Notes: generated by a model from the letters alone, not told the origin. Shown: positions 43,687 through 52,968, counted from the first letter of the stretch. The stretch: DNA of 64,000 nucleotides from Firmicutes bacterium TM09-10 (GCA_003481005.1 QUKC01000004.1:25368-89367), one strand, 5' to 3'. A program made the numbers and translations.

Positions 43687-44773
43687 AATAAGTGTTGCTT
43701 TCCGTGGTATAAGTGTCAGCGGGAACCTGTTCGGGATGGAGAAGGCCGGCAAGCCATACGGATGCAAGGATGCTTGCGGGAACCGGGCTGTCCAGAGCCT
43801 CTACATCGCCGGGAATCTGATAGACCTGACCGTTTTTCACAGCGGTGCAGTCTTTTAAGTTTTCATCGTTTAAAATGTCGTCAACGGTGTAATCTGCATC
43901 GGAAGCGAGGATGATATAGGCAGGATCCCAGGCAAGCAGCTGTTCGTAGCTGATTTCTGCCCAGTAAGTATCGGTAATTTCTTCTGCTGCATTTTTGCCG
44001 CCTGCAAGCTCGATCATGCTGGACTGGTACATCGCAGGACCTGCTGTGGAAAGCAGGGAAGAATTGCCTGCCAGATATACGCTTTTGGGCTCTGTATCAG
44101 CTAACGTATCAGAAAGCATGGACTTCTGGGAAGCGATATAGGAAAGCAGCTCGTTTGCACGTTCCTGTGTGTTGGTGGCGGTAGATACCAGCTCGATCAT
44201 TTCTGTCAGAAGCTCCTGGCTTTCCGGATTGACAAGCAGCACCGGGATACCAAGCTCTGTCAGGCTCGTTGCTGCATCCTTTAATTTTAAAGGCAGGATA
44301 ACCAGATCAGGGGAGAGGGCGGCGCAGCCTTCCAGGTCAAATTCCTTTGCGGTGCCGACACTGGGAAGCTCTATCAGATCAGGTGCAGCAAGCTTGTAGA
44401 TCGCACGCTTGCCAGCCTTTGCTTCGATGCCCACCATTTTGTCCTCCAGATTCAGAGCGATCAAAAGGCTGGAAGGAATGTAATAGCCGCTTACGATGGT
44501 CTCAGGCTCGGATTCGAGCGTTACTTCACGGCCTGCCTGATCGGTCAGGGTGACGGGATAAGTCGTTTCTGCAGCTTCAATGGCTTCTTCGGCTGCAGTC
44601 TCTTCTGTTTCGGCAGAAGCGGTTTCTGTGACAGTCTCGGCAGCCTGCTCTGTGACGGATTCTGTTGCAGGAACAGTTTCTGCGGGGGCAGAAGCAGTGC
44701 CGCAGCCGATCATGGAGATCAACAGTGCGCATGCAATGGACAGGGACAGGTACTTTTTCAGTGTGTTTTTCAT
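43652..44773 (-). CDS. ABC transporter substrate-binding lipoprotein, FecB/MolA type
   Basis: 373 residues from ATG 44773 (AAAGGTGA six bases upstream; the GTG at 44782 is inside the ribosome site). Lipoprotein signal ending LLISMIGC with Cys24, then a Glu/Thr/Ala-rich spacer of about 45 residues, then the two-lobed binding fold with a long connecting helix (ALSPDLVILPLKL, ISYEQLLAWDPAYIILASDADY). This class binds iron-siderophores, cobalamin, haem or molybdate. Mo-enzyme genes on both sides make molybdate/tungstate the best guess. First gene of a five-gene minus-strand operon. Confidence 0.85.
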   Translation of the reverse strand: MKNTLKKYLSLSIACALLISMIGCGTASAPAETVPATESVTEQAAETVTETASAETEETAAEEAIEAAETTYPVTLTDQAGREVTLESEPETIVSGYYIPSSLLIALNLEDKMVGIEAKAGKRAIYKLAAPDLIELPSVGTAKEFDLEGCAALSPDLVILPLKLKDAATSLTELGIPVLLVNPESQELLTEMIELVSTATNTQERANELLSYIASQKSMLSDTLADTEPKSVYLAGNSSLLSTAGPAMYQSSMIELAGGKNAAEEITDTYWAEISYEQLLAWDPAYIILASDADYTVDDILNDENLKDCTAVKNGQVYQIPGDVEALDSPVPASILASVWLAGLLHPEQVPADTYTTESNTYYETFYGISNEN

Positions 44774-44812
44774 TACGTTCACCTTTCGTTATAGTTTCAA
44801 TAATACAACGGT

Positions 44813-44841
44813 ATTGTAGCAAAGCATCTTTTCAAAAGCAA
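44813..44841 (-). promoter_or_regulatory. Promoter of the minus-strand metal-uptake operon
   Basis: Reading the minus strand: TTGCTT (44841-44836), 17-base spacer, TACAAT (44818-44813). AATACCGTTGTATT around the start site forms a small inverted repeat. Its -35 overlaps the -35 and spacer region of the divergent promoter. Confidence 0.7.
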
Positions 44842-44857
44842 GGGATTTTATTATAAT
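44829..44857 (+). promoter_or_regulatory. Promoter of the molybdenum hydroxylase operon
   Basis: TTTTCA (44829-44834), 17-base spacer, TATAAT (44852-44857). It faces away from the uptake promoter and overlaps it by 13 bases, so one bound regulator could control both operons. Confidence 0.65.
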
Positions 44858-44882
44858 ATAATCGGATTTTTTGGTTTTTATG

Positions 44883-44973
44883 TTACAGTTCACTCGTACC
44901 GTTTGAGGGCAGATTTCATGCTCGCATGAAAATCTGCTTACAAAAAGGTACGGAGGGCGCGGGTGAACAGTAA
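44883..44973 (+). repeat. Palindromic element with ACAGTTCAC ends (repeat family B), in the xdh leader
   Basis: TTACAGTTCACTCG (44883-44896) pairs with CGGGTGAACAGTAA (44960-44973); CGTACC pairs with GGTACG inside; GCAGATTTCATG-CTCG-CATGAAAATCTGC forms the tip. The same outer ends flank a longer hairpin at 63182-63339. It lies in the 5' leader of the hydroxylase operon, so a regulatory RNA role is possible, but the second copy argues for a dispersed element. Confidence 0.65.
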
Positions 44974-44993
44974 GGTTTCAGGGAGAACATTTT

Positions 44994-45782
44994 ATGGTTA
45001 CAATTCAGAATTATGTGCGCGCAAAAAGTCTGGAAGAGGCATATGAGCTGAACCAGAAAAAAGGGAACTGCATTCTCGGTGGAATGCTCTGGACGAAAAT
45101 GCAGAACCGCATGATTCAGACAGCAATCGATCTTTGTGATCTTGGACTGAATAAAATAGAAGAAACGGAAGAGGAATTTTTAATCGGCGCCATGGTATCG
45201 CTGCGGCAGCTGGAGACAGATGCCGGGCTGAATGCCTATACACAGGGTGCAGTAAGAGATGCGGTAAAGGATATTGTAGGTGTGCAGTTCCGCAATCTTG
45301 CAACGGTTGGAGGAAGCATCTGGGGACGGTTCGGATTCTCTGATGTTTTGACGGTATTTCTTGCAATGGATACCGAGGTGGAATTATTTCAGGGTGGAAG
45401 AATTCCTTTAAAAGATTTTGCCGCAAAAAAACAGGACAGAGATATTTTAGTCCGTCTGATCGTGAAAAAGACTGCAGGATGCTTTGCCTACGCAGCGGTC
45501 CGCAACCAGAGCACGGACTTCCCGGTGATTGCCTGCGCCGCTTCCTGCGTCGGGGGAGAATACCGGTTGGCAGTCGGTGCAAGACCGCATCGGGCAGTGC
45601 TTCTTTGCGATGAAGAAAAGTTTCTTTCCGGCGGTGTGACGGAAGATGGCACAAGGGCATTTGCAAACTGGGCAAAAGAGCAGATTCCGACCGGTAATAA
45701 CCACCGTGCCGGGGCAGCCTACCGCACCCGTCTGATCGGAGTGCTGAGTCAGAGACTGTTTTATAAAATCGGGGAGGCGTAG
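44994..45782 (+). CDS. Xanthine dehydrogenase-type hydroxylase, FAD-binding subunit
   Basis: 262 residues. FAD is bound through GGMLWTKMQ near the N-terminus and VQFRNLATVGGSIWGRFGFSDVL, the family's LATVGGNIA/NA-like region. FVAKK-type C-terminal domain begins near 160. It passes electrons from the 2Fe-2S subunit to FAD and NAD+. CAGGGAGAAC precedes the ATG. Three-gene arrangement FAD, Fe-S, Mo with two- and twelve-base gaps. Substrate cannot be deduced from this subunit. Confidence 0.88.
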   Translation: MVTIQNYVRAKSLEEAYELNQKKGNCILGGMLWTKMQNRMIQTAIDLCDLGLNKIEETEEEFLIGAMVSLRQLETDAGLNAYTQGAVRDAVKDIVGVQFRNLATVGGSIWGRFGFSDVLTVFLAMDTEVELFQGGRIPLKDFAAKKQDRDILVRLIVKKTAGCFAYAAVRNQSTDFPVIACAASCVGGEYRLAVGARPHRAVLLCDEEKFLSGGVTEDGTRAFANWAKEQIPTGNNHRAGAAYRTRLIGVLSQRLFYKIGEA

Positions 45783-45784
45783 GA

Positions 45785-46240
45785 ATGGAGATCATAATAA
45801 AAGTGAATGGAAGAAGGATCGCCGAGCAGATCGAACCGGATCTGCTTTTGATCGACTTTTTGAGAAAACATGGATGCTACAGCGTAAAACGAGGCTGTGA
45901 GACAGCAAACTGTGGCCTGTGCACCGTTCTCATGGATAATACGCCGGTGCTTTCCTGTTCTGTGCTCGCAGCCAGAGCAGATGGACATGAAATTTATACC
46001 CTGGAAGGACTTCAGGAGGAAGCGGCAGAGTTTGTCGGATTTATCGCCGATCAGGGAGCGGATCAGTGCGGTTTCTGTAATCCGGGATTTGTCATGAATA
46101 CGATCGCACTGCTTCGGGAGAATCCGGATCCGACGGATGATGAGATCCGGGCCTATTTGGCAGGAAACCTCTGCAGATGCTCCGGCTATGAAGGACAGCT
46201 GCGGGGCATCCGGAATTTTCTGGATCAGAGAAGAAAGTAA
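45785..46240 (+). CDS. Molybdenum hydroxylase 2Fe-2S subunit
   Basis: 151 residues with eight cysteines for two 2Fe-2S clusters: Cys38, Cys43, Cys46 and Cys58 in the plant-ferredoxin fold (RGCETANCGLC) and Cys95, Cys98, Cys130 and Cys132 in the helical domain (QCGFCNPGF, GNLCRCSGYEG). It carries electrons from the Mo centre to FAD. Two bases after the FAD subunit gene, with GGGGAGG upstream. Confidence 0.95.
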   Translation: MEIIIKVNGRRIAEQIEPDLLLIDFLRKHGCYSVKRGCETANCGLCTVLMDNTPVLSCSVLAARADGHEIYTLEGLQEEAAEFVGFIADQGADQCGFCNPGFVMNTIALLRENPDPTDDEIRAYLAGNLCRCSGYEGQLRGIRNFLDQRRK

Positions 46241-46252
46241 AGGAGAAGCTTC

Positions 46253-48544
46253 ATGGAACATAAGAAATACAATGCGATCAACCAGCCGGTCCGCAAAAAG
46301 GATTCTATGCAGCTGCTTTTGGGAAAGCCGGTTTATGTGGAGGATATCGCACCGAAGGATGCGCTGGCGGTAAAGCTGTTAAGAAGCCCCCACGCAAATG
46401 CGATTGTGGAGGAAATTAACATTTCGGTTGCCAAAAAGGTTCCGGGTGTCGTGGATATTTATACCTGGGAAGACGTACCAAAGCAGCGCTTTGCCATAGC
46501 GGGACAGACCTATCCGGAGCCGTCGCCTTACGACAGGCTGATTCTGGACCGGCATGTGCGTTTTGTCGGGGACGTGGTTGCCATTATCGCAGCAGAAAAT
46601 GAAAAAGCGGCGTTAAAGGCAATGAAATTGATCAAAGTAAACTATAAGATCCTGGAACCGGTTCTGGATTTCCATCAGGCAAAGGACAATGAAATTTTAG
46701 TGCATCCGGAAGAGGACTGGCTTGCACAGGTTCCGGTGGGCGGAGATGCAAGGCGGAACCTGGTTGCCAGTGAAATTAGTGGTGACGGGGACGTGGATGC
46801 GGTGCTTGCAGACTGCGATGAGGTGCTGGAACATGCGTACCATATGCGTTCCTTTAATCAGGCGATGATGGAGACCTTCCGTACCTATACCGAGCTGGAT
46901 CGATATGGAAGACTGCATGTGATTTCTTCGACCCAGATCGTATTTCACGTTCGCAGGATCCTTTCCCGGGCGCTGGGAATCCCCAAAAGTAAAATCCGTG
47001 TGGAAAAGCCCAGAATCGGCGGTGGATTCGGTGCAAAGCAGACGGCAGTCAGTGAGGTCTATCCCGCGTTTGTCACACTGAAAACAGGACGCCCGGCACA
47101 GCTCATTTTTACGAGGGAGGAGAGTCAGATTGCAGGATCTCCCCGGCATGAAATGGAGGTGCGCGTGCGGCTGGGAGCGGATAAGGATGGACACATCCGG
47201 GGACTGGACCTGTATACATTATCCAATTCCGGTGCTTATGGCGAGCATGGTCCGACGACGGTAGGACTGAGCGGACACAAATCGATTCCGCTTTATACCG
47301 GAGGCCTGGAGGCATTCCGGTTTGGCTATGATGTTGTATATACCAATACGATGGCAGCAGGTGCCTATCGGGGCTACGGAGCGACCCAGGGTATTTTTGC
47401 ACTGGAAACTTCTGTCAATGAGCTGGCAGAGAAGCTTGGAATCGATCCGACGGTCATCCGGGAGAAGAACATGCTCCGGGAGGGCATGAAAATGCCGGCA
47501 TATTATGGGGAAACTGCAAATGCCTGTGCGCTGGACAAATGCATGGCGCGCTGTAAGGAGCTGTTCCATTGGGATGAAAAATACCCCGTTCGGGATATGG
47601 GAAACGGAAAGGTGCGCGCGGCAGGCGTGGCAATGGCGATGCAGGGCTCCTGTATTTCCAATGTGGATGTCGGTTCTGCAACCGTGAAGCTTGCAGATGA
47701 CGGCACCTTTAACCTGATCATCGGCGCTGCGGATATGGGAACCGGCTGTGATACGATCCTTGCCCAGATGGTCGCGGAATGTATGGATTGCTCGGTAGAC
47801 GATGTGGCGGTATTCGGCGCGGATACGGATGCTTCTCCTTATGATTCCGGCTCCTATGCCTCTTCCACAACCTATATCACCGGTAAGGCGGTGGAGATGG
47901 CCTGCGCAAAGCTAAAGACACAGCTCTGTGGAATCGCGGCGGGAATGTTTGGCTGCAGCACGGAAGAGGTTGTGTTTGAAAACGGACGGGTAAAGCAGAT
48001 TAATACAGAGAAAAGCGTTTCCCTGGCAGAGATCAGCGTTAAAGACCAGGTAAACAACGATATTGCAGCGGTTGCGACCGCGTCCCATTCCTCCCCGGTT
48101 TCCCCGCCTCCTTACATGGTCGGAATGGTGGAAATCGAGCTGGATAAGGATACCGGAGAAGTGAAAATTCTGGATTATGTTGCGGTAGTGGACTGCGGAA
48201 TTACGATCAATCCCGCATTGGCGCGTATTCAGACAGAGGGGGGTATCGTACAGGGAATCGGGCATACCCTTTTTGAAAATATCACTTATGACAGAAATGG
48301 ACGCCCGATTGAGTCCAGCTTTTTACAGTATAAGGTTCCGACCCGTCTGGATATGGGGCATCTTCGCGTGGAATTTGAAAACAGCTATGAGCCAACAGGA
48401 CCCTTTGGCGCAAAATCCATCGGGGAAATTGTTATCAATACCCCGGCACCTGCAATTGCCCATGCGATCTACCGGGCGACCGGCGTATGGCACAGGGAAC
48501 TTCCGATCACACCGGAGAAGATTCTGATGTCGATGCCGCAGTAG
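46253..48544 (+). CDS. Molybdenum hydroxylase large subunit (xanthine dehydrogenase type, Mo-cofactor binding)
   Basis: 763 residues. RIGGGFGAKQ and GAYRGYGATQGIFALE bind the molybdopterin; GAADMGTGCDTILAQMVAE follows; the catalytic base is Glu725 in GPFGAKSIGEI. It hydroxylates an aza-aromatic or aldehyde carbon using water; the adjacent NCS2 permease makes xanthine or hypoxanthine likely. Selenium-dependent members of this family exist in purinolytic Clostridia, but no SelD or YqeB/YqeC gene is seen here. AAAGGAGAAGC precedes the ATG. Confidence 0.9.
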   Translation: MEHKKYNAINQPVRKKDSMQLLLGKPVYVEDIAPKDALAVKLLRSPHANAIVEEINISVAKKVPGVVDIYTWEDVPKQRFAIAGQTYPEPSPYDRLILDRHVRFVGDVVAIIAAENEKAALKAMKLIKVNYKILEPVLDFHQAKDNEILVHPEEDWLAQVPVGGDARRNLVASEISGDGDVDAVLADCDEVLEHAYHMRSFNQAMMETFRTYTELDRYGRLHVISSTQIVFHVRRILSRALGIPKSKIRVEKPRIGGGFGAKQTAVSEVYPAFVTLKTGRPAQLIFTREESQIAGSPRHEMEVRVRLGADKDGHIRGLDLYTLSNSGAYGEHGPTTVGLSGHKSIPLYTGGLEAFRFGYDVVYTNTMAAGAYRGYGATQGIFALETSVNELAEKLGIDPTVIREKNMLREGMKMPAYYGETANACALDKCMARCKELFHWDEKYPVRDMGNGKVRAAGVAMAMQGSCISNVDVGSATVKLADDGTFNLIIGAADMGTGCDTILAQMVAECMDCSVDDVAVFGADTDASPYDSGSYASSTTYITGKAVEMACAKLKTQLCGIAAGMFGCSTEEVVFENGRVKQINTEKSVSLAEISVKDQVNNDIAAVATASHSSPVSPPPYMVGMVEIELDKDTGEVKILDYVAVVDCGITINPALARIQTEGGIVQGIGHTLFENITYDRNGRPIESSFLQYKVPTRLDMGHLRVEFENSYEPTGPFGAKSIGEIVINTPAPAIAHAIYRATGVWHRELPITPEKILMSMPQ

Positions 48545-48626
48545 GATGAAAATGCTGCAGTCCGCATGCGCAGCAGGTTTGTGTGTGGGCTGTGACAATA
48601 AATCACAAAATGAGGAGAGAGAAAAA

Positions 48627-50018
48627 ATGAAAAAAAGTTTCAAACTATCTGAGGAAGCATTTCAGATGGATGGGAAAATGCCCCTTTCTCAGGCAATTCC
48701 CCTTGGCTTACAGCATGTCCTTGCAATGTTTGTCGGAAACCTGACTCCGTTGTTGATCATTACGGGTGCATGCGGGCTGGCTGGCGGAGAGTTTGCACAG
48801 CTGCAGCTTTCCCTGCTGCAGAATGCCATGCTGGTAGCCGGTATTGTAACGCTGGTACAGCTGTTTTCCATCGGACCGGTGGGCGGAAAGGTTCCGATTA
48901 TTATGGGTACTTCTTCCGGATTTATCGGGGTATTTAACAGTGTGGCTGCGTCGATGGGCGGCGGTGTGCTGGCATATGGTGCGATCATGGGTGCATCCAT
49001 AATCGGCGGACTCTTCGAAACGGTGCTGGGCTTTTTCTTAAAGCCTCTTCGAAAATTCTTTCCGGCGGTGGTAACCGGTACGGTCGTTATGTCGATTGGT
49101 CTGAGCCTGATCTCTGTAGGCATCAATTCCTTCGGAGGCGGAAATAATGCAAAAGATTTCGGTTCTGTGGAAAACCTGCTGCTGGCTGTTTTTGTTCTCG
49201 TAGTGATTCTTTTCTTCAAGCATGGGACAAAGGGCTTTTTAAGCTCTTCTGCAATTCTGTTTGGTATTATCGCAGGCTACATTGCTGCAGTGGTAATGGG
49301 ATTTGTCCTGCCTACGACCGGTGTTACTGCAGATGGCGTGGAATATACAAAAGCATGGGTATTAAACTGGAATAAGGTTGCAGAAGCTTCCTGGTTTGAA
49401 ATTCCGAAGCTGATGCCGGTAAAGCCGGTGTTTGATCTGCGTGCGATTTTGCCTGTCCTGATCATGTTTATTGTAACGGCAGTGGAGACGGTCGGTGATA
49501 TTTCCGGTGTAATGGAAGGCGGACTTGGCAGGGAAGCAACAGATAAGGAGCTTGCAGGCGGCGTGATGTGCGATGGTCTTGGTTCTTCCTTCGCAGCGTT
49601 ATTTGGTGTATTGCCCAATACCTCCTTCAGCCAGAATGTTGGACTGGTTGCCATGACAAAGGTAGTAAATCGCTTTGCACTTGCAACCGGAGCGATTTTC
49701 CTGATCTTGTGCGGTCTTTGCCCGAAGCTGGCGGCGCTGGTTTCCATCATGCCTCAGTCGGTACTGGGTGGCGCGGCAGTTATGATGTTTTCTTCTATCG
49801 TCATCAGCGGTATTCAGCTGATCACGAAGAATCCGCTGACTGCCCGGAACCTTTCCATCGTATCGGTAGCGCTCGGTGTAGGCTACGGTATGGGCGCCAA
49901 CACAGGAATCCTTGTAAATGCGCCCCAGTTTATCCAGCTGATCTTCGGCGGCTCCGGTATTGTTCCGGCTGCGATGGTAGCGATTTTATTGAATATTGTA
50001 CTTCCGAAAGAGGATTAA
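48627..50018 (+). CDS. Nucleobase:cation symporter-2 (xanthine/uracil permease)
   Basis: 463 residues from ATG 48627 (TGAGGAGAG upstream; the frame is open to 48546 but gives a non-conserved Cys-rich leader). About 12-14 membrane segments: LGLQHVLAMFVGNLTPLLII, VVTGTVVMSIGLSLISVGI, and the NCS2 signature GLGSSFAALFGVLPNTSFSQNVGLV. It imports purines or uracil with protons or Na+. Same strand, 82 bases after the hydroxylase, so it likely supplies its substrate. Terminator at 50019. Confidence 0.93.
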   Translation: MKKSFKLSEEAFQMDGKMPLSQAIPLGLQHVLAMFVGNLTPLLIITGACGLAGGEFAQLQLSLLQNAMLVAGIVTLVQLFSIGPVGGKVPIIMGTSSGFIGVFNSVAASMGGGVLAYGAIMGASIIGGLFETVLGFFLKPLRKFFPAVVTGTVVMSIGLSLISVGINSFGGGNNAKDFGSVENLLLAVFVLVVILFFKHGTKGFLSSSAILFGIIAGYIAAVVMGFVLPTTGVTADGVEYTKAWVLNWNKVAEASWFEIPKLMPVKPVFDLRAILPVLIMFIVTAVETVGDISGVMEGGLGREATDKELAGGVMCDGLGSSFAALFGVLPNTSFSQNVGLVAMTKVVNRFALATGAIFLILCGLCPKLAALVSIMPQSVLGGAAVMMFSSIVISGIQLITKNPLTARNLSIVSVALGVGYGMGANTGILVNAPQFIQLIFGGSGIVPAAMVAILLNIVLPKED

Positions 50019-50051
50019 AAAATTGCCACCTTTATGGTGGCAATTTTTTTT
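50019..50051 (+). terminator. Terminator of the purine hydroxylase/permease operon
   Basis: AAAATTGCCACC (50019-50030) pairs with GGTGGCAATTTT (50036-50047), loop TTTAT, followed by a long T-tract. It can act in both directions and also serves the convergent MATE gene. Confidence 0.92.
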
Positions 50052-50109
50052 AGAGCAACTGTCATATGAAATTGTTATGCTGCAAAAATGTCTCTGAATG
50101 AAACGCAGG

Positions 50110-51501
50110 TTATAGCTTTACCGGGCTCACCGCTGCATTGTCTTGCTCCATCCGTTTTAACTCCGGCAATACAGTGCAGAGCATTGTGATAAAGCAGAAG
50201 CTGCCGCCGATGACGTTGGACACCGGTTCGGCAAGGAAAACCCCATCTGTGCCCATGTGGAGTGTATAGGGCATCAGATAGGTTAACGGAACGACGATAA
50301 ATACCTTTCGGAGCAGGGAGAAAAAAATCGCCTGCTTCTTTTTGTTTAAGGATTTAAAGGTTGTCTGACCGATATACTGCAGATCCATGAAAATAAAGGC
50401 GGCAAAATACTGTTTCAGCGCAGGAATGGCATCGGCAACCAGCACAGAGTCGGAGCTGAAAATCCGGATCAGCATACCGGGGGCGAGGATGATCAGGCTC
50501 CACATGATGGCAGTATAGCCGAAGACCATGAGTGCCATGACAATACCGGCGTTTTTGACACGGGACGGACGGCGGGCACCGTAATTATAGCTCAGGATAG
50601 GAGAGGTTCCCTCCGTGAGCGCGTAAATCGGCGTTTCCACGAGCTGTCGTACGCTGGAAACGATGGTCATGACGGAAATATAGATATCACCGCCGGTGAC
50701 AGAAAGGACGTTGTTGCAGCAGATCGTAACGAGGCTGTTGGTCAGCTGCATGACGAAGCCGGAGGTGCCGAGGCTGACGATATTTTTTGCATAGCCGATA
50801 CATTGGGAAAATTCTGCTTTCCGCAGAAAGCGAACCTTCAGCTCCGCCTTTTTCGTCAGGAAAAGCAGGACGAAAGAGGCAGAAAGCAGCTGGGAGAGCA
50901 CGGTTGCAATTGCAGCGCCCTGCACGCCGAGGCCGAAAGCAAAGATAAAGAGCGGGTCGAGGAGCAGATTGGCAGCTGCGCCGATGGCGACGGAGCACAT
51001 ACCGACAAGGGAATATCCCTGTGCGTTGATAAAAGGATTCATGCCCACTGCGATCATGGAAGGCAGCGTGCCGATAAGATAGAGCATCATGTATGGATAT
51101 GCATAGACTAAAGCATCTCCGGATGCGCCGAAGAGCACCAGAAGGGGGCGGGCAAAAACAAGGCCAATCGTCATCAAAAGGATGGCACTGACACATACCA
51201 TTGTAAAAGATGTGTGCATGATGCGGTTTGCCTGTTCTGTTTCCTTTTTCCCTCGGTAAATGGAAAAAAGCGGAGCACCGCCGCTTCCAAAGAGGTTGGC
51301 GAATGCGCTGAGGATGACGATCAGCGGAAAGCACAGTCCCACTGCGCCGAGGGCGGCTGTGCCGCAGCCCGGGATACGGGCGATATAGATACGGTCTACG
51401 ATGTTATAGAGCAGGTTCAAAATCTGGGCAACCAGCATGGGGAGGGCTGCTCCGAGAATGTTTCCGGTCACGGTTCCATTTTCAAAATCAATTCGTTTCA
51501 T
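50110..51501 (-). CDS. MATE-family efflux transporter
   Basis: 463 residues from ATG 51501 (AAAGGAAG upstream, somewhat distant). Twelve membrane segments in two halves: ILGAALPMLVAQILNLLYNIVDRIYIARIPG and SLGTSGFVMQLTNSLVTICCNN begin each half. It exports organic cations or drugs with Na+ or protons; substrate unknown. The longer frame to 51633 would add 44 non-conserved residues and lacks a ribosome site. Confidence 0.9.
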   Translation of the reverse strand: MKRIDFENGTVTGNILGAALPMLVAQILNLLYNIVDRIYIARIPGCGTAALGAVGLCFPLIVILSAFANLFGSGGAPLFSIYRGKKETEQANRIMHTSFTMVCVSAILLMTIGLVFARPLLVLFGASGDALVYAYPYMMLYLIGTLPSMIAVGMNPFINAQGYSLVGMCSVAIGAAANLLLDPLFIFAFGLGVQGAAIATVLSQLLSASFVLLFLTKKAELKVRFLRKAEFSQCIGYAKNIVSLGTSGFVMQLTNSLVTICCNNVLSVTGGDIYISVMTIVSSVRQLVETPIYALTEGTSPILSYNYGARRPSRVKNAGIVMALMVFGYTAIMWSLIILAPGMLIRIFSSDSVLVADAIPALKQYFAAFIFMDLQYIGQTTFKSLNKKKQAIFFSLLRKVFIVVPLTYLMPYTLHMGTDGVFLAEPVSNVIGGSFCFITMLCTVLPELKRMEQDNAAVSPVKL

Positions 51502-51538
51502 AAGTCTGGAACTTCCTTTTCTTTCGTATTCGTTCTCC

Positions 51539-51567
51539 AGTATAACAAGCTCCGTAGAGAAAGTAAA
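51539..51567 (-). promoter_or_regulatory. Promoter of the MATE gene
   Basis: Reading the minus strand: TTTACT (51567-51562), 17-base spacer, TATACT (51544-51539), 38 bases from the start codon. On the other strand a weaker TTGGTG-17-TGCTAT (51667-51695) may serve the divergent MFS gene. Confidence 0.6.
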
Positions 51568-51727
51568 TTCCGAGTTATAGGCTTCCGACAGAAATCTCTT
51601 AACACCAGAAATAAAATTTGAAATTTCCGGCATCAGGAAAAGAAAAGGATAGCGGAAAGCTCTGGATTGGTGTATGATGAGAAACAGTATGCTATTTTTA
51701 AATTATATGACAGGAGAAAGAAGAAAA

Positions 51728-52891
51728 ATGTACTTATTTTTGCTTGCGCTGATTTATATTGCATTTATCAGTCTGGGACTGCCGGATTCGCTGCTTGGCT
51801 CCGGCTGGCCGGTCATGCACGCAGAGCTTGGCGTGCCGGTGTCGTATATGGGGATCATTTCCATGATCATTTCCGGTGGGACGGTTGTATCAAGCCTGTT
51901 TTCGGACAAAATGACCCGAAAATTCGGAACCAGAATCGTAACGGTTGCCAGCGTATTTCTGACCGTTATTGCACTGTTTGGATTTTCCTTTTCTTCGCAG
52001 TTCTGGATGCTGGCTGTTTTTGCAGTGCCCTATGGATTGGGAGCAGGTGCGATCGACTCGGCGCTAAATAACTATGTGGCGCTTCATTACAAAGCGAAGC
52101 ATATGAGCTGGCTGCACTGCTTCTGGGGTGTGGGCACAGTTGTCAGCCCCTTTATCATGGGCTATGCACTGACGAACCGGACATGGAACAGCGGCTATCG
52201 CATCATTGGATTTTTGCAGCTGGCCATTGCCCTTCTTTTACTTGTGACGCTGCCGGTCTGGAATATCAACAAATCGGCAACGGAAACCGCTGGAAAGAGT
52301 GTCGGACTGGTGAGTGCACTGAAAATAAAGGGCGTTCCCTTTCTGCTGCTTGGTTTTTTTGCGTATTGTGCACTGGAGGCAACAGCAATGCAGTGGGCGA
52401 GCACCTACTTTGTAGAGGTAAAAGGAATTTCTACAGAGCGTGCGGCAACCTTTGCAGCTCTGTTTTACATCGGTATTACTTCCGGAAGATTTGCAAGCGG
52501 TTTTATTACGGATAAGCTTGGTGACCAGAAAATGATCCGACTGGGAACCGGAATTTTAATTTGCGGTATCCTGGTGCTGTTTCTTCCGATTGCGTCCTAT
52601 CAGGCGGCGTTTGCGGCATTCCTTGTGATCGGGTTTGGCTGCGCACCGATTTATCCCTGCATCATTCATTCTACCCCGTCCAATTTTGGAGCAGAGAACT
52701 CCGGTGCGATCATCGGCATTCAGATGGCGAGCGCATACATTGGAACGACCTTTATCCCGCCGATTTTCGGTATCCTTGGAAATTCCATCGGATTTTTCAT
52801 CCTGCCGCTATATCTGCTGGTGTTCGTGGCGCTGATGATTACGATGGTTGAGGTGACCTTCCGGATCACAAAAAACAGAAATTCTCTGTAA
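51728..52891 (+). CDS. Major facilitator superfamily transporter
   Basis: 387 residues from ATG 51728 (CAGGAG 11 bases upstream; upstream ATGs at 51674 and 51707 lack ribosome sites). About 12 hydrophobic segments; the MFS A-motif-like loop FSDKMTRKFGTR lies between segments 2 and 3 and GFITDKLGDQKMIRLG in the second half. LGLPDSLLGSGWPVMHAELG resembles FucP/sugar-type MFS members. Substrate unknown. A strong terminator follows. Confidence 0.88.
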   Translation: MYLFLLALIYIAFISLGLPDSLLGSGWPVMHAELGVPVSYMGIISMIISGGTVVSSLFSDKMTRKFGTRIVTVASVFLTVIALFGFSFSSQFWMLAVFAVPYGLGAGAIDSALNNYVALHYKAKHMSWLHCFWGVGTVVSPFIMGYALTNRTWNSGYRIIGFLQLAIALLLLVTLPVWNINKSATETAGKSVGLVSALKIKGVPFLLLGFFAYCALEATAMQWASTYFVEVKGISTERAATFAALFYIGITSGRFASGFITDKLGDQKMIRLGTGILICGILVLFLPIASYQAAFAAFLVIGFGCAPIYPCIIHSTPSNFGAENSGAIIGIQMASAYIGTTFIPPIFGILGNSIGFFILPLYLLVFVALMITMVEVTFRITKNRNSL

Positions 52892-52925
52892 AATCGTGGT
52901 TTTTCGCCAATTTTTGTAAAAAAAG

Positions 52926-52968
52926 GAGTCAGAAATTCTCGGAAAGAGGAATTTCTGGCTCTTTTTTT
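52926..52968 (+). terminator. Terminator of the MFS gene
   Basis: GAGTCAGAAATT (52926-52937) pairs with AATTTCTGGCTC (52950-52961), one G-T pair, then TTTTTTT. Confidence 0.9.

Noticed and set aside
44864..44993. Purine or molybdenum-cofactor riboswitch upstream of the hydroxylase genes
   Set aside because: The stems do not match purine or Moco riboswitch layouts I know, and the outer ends recur at 63182 as a dispersed element; kept as repeat with regulatory potential only.
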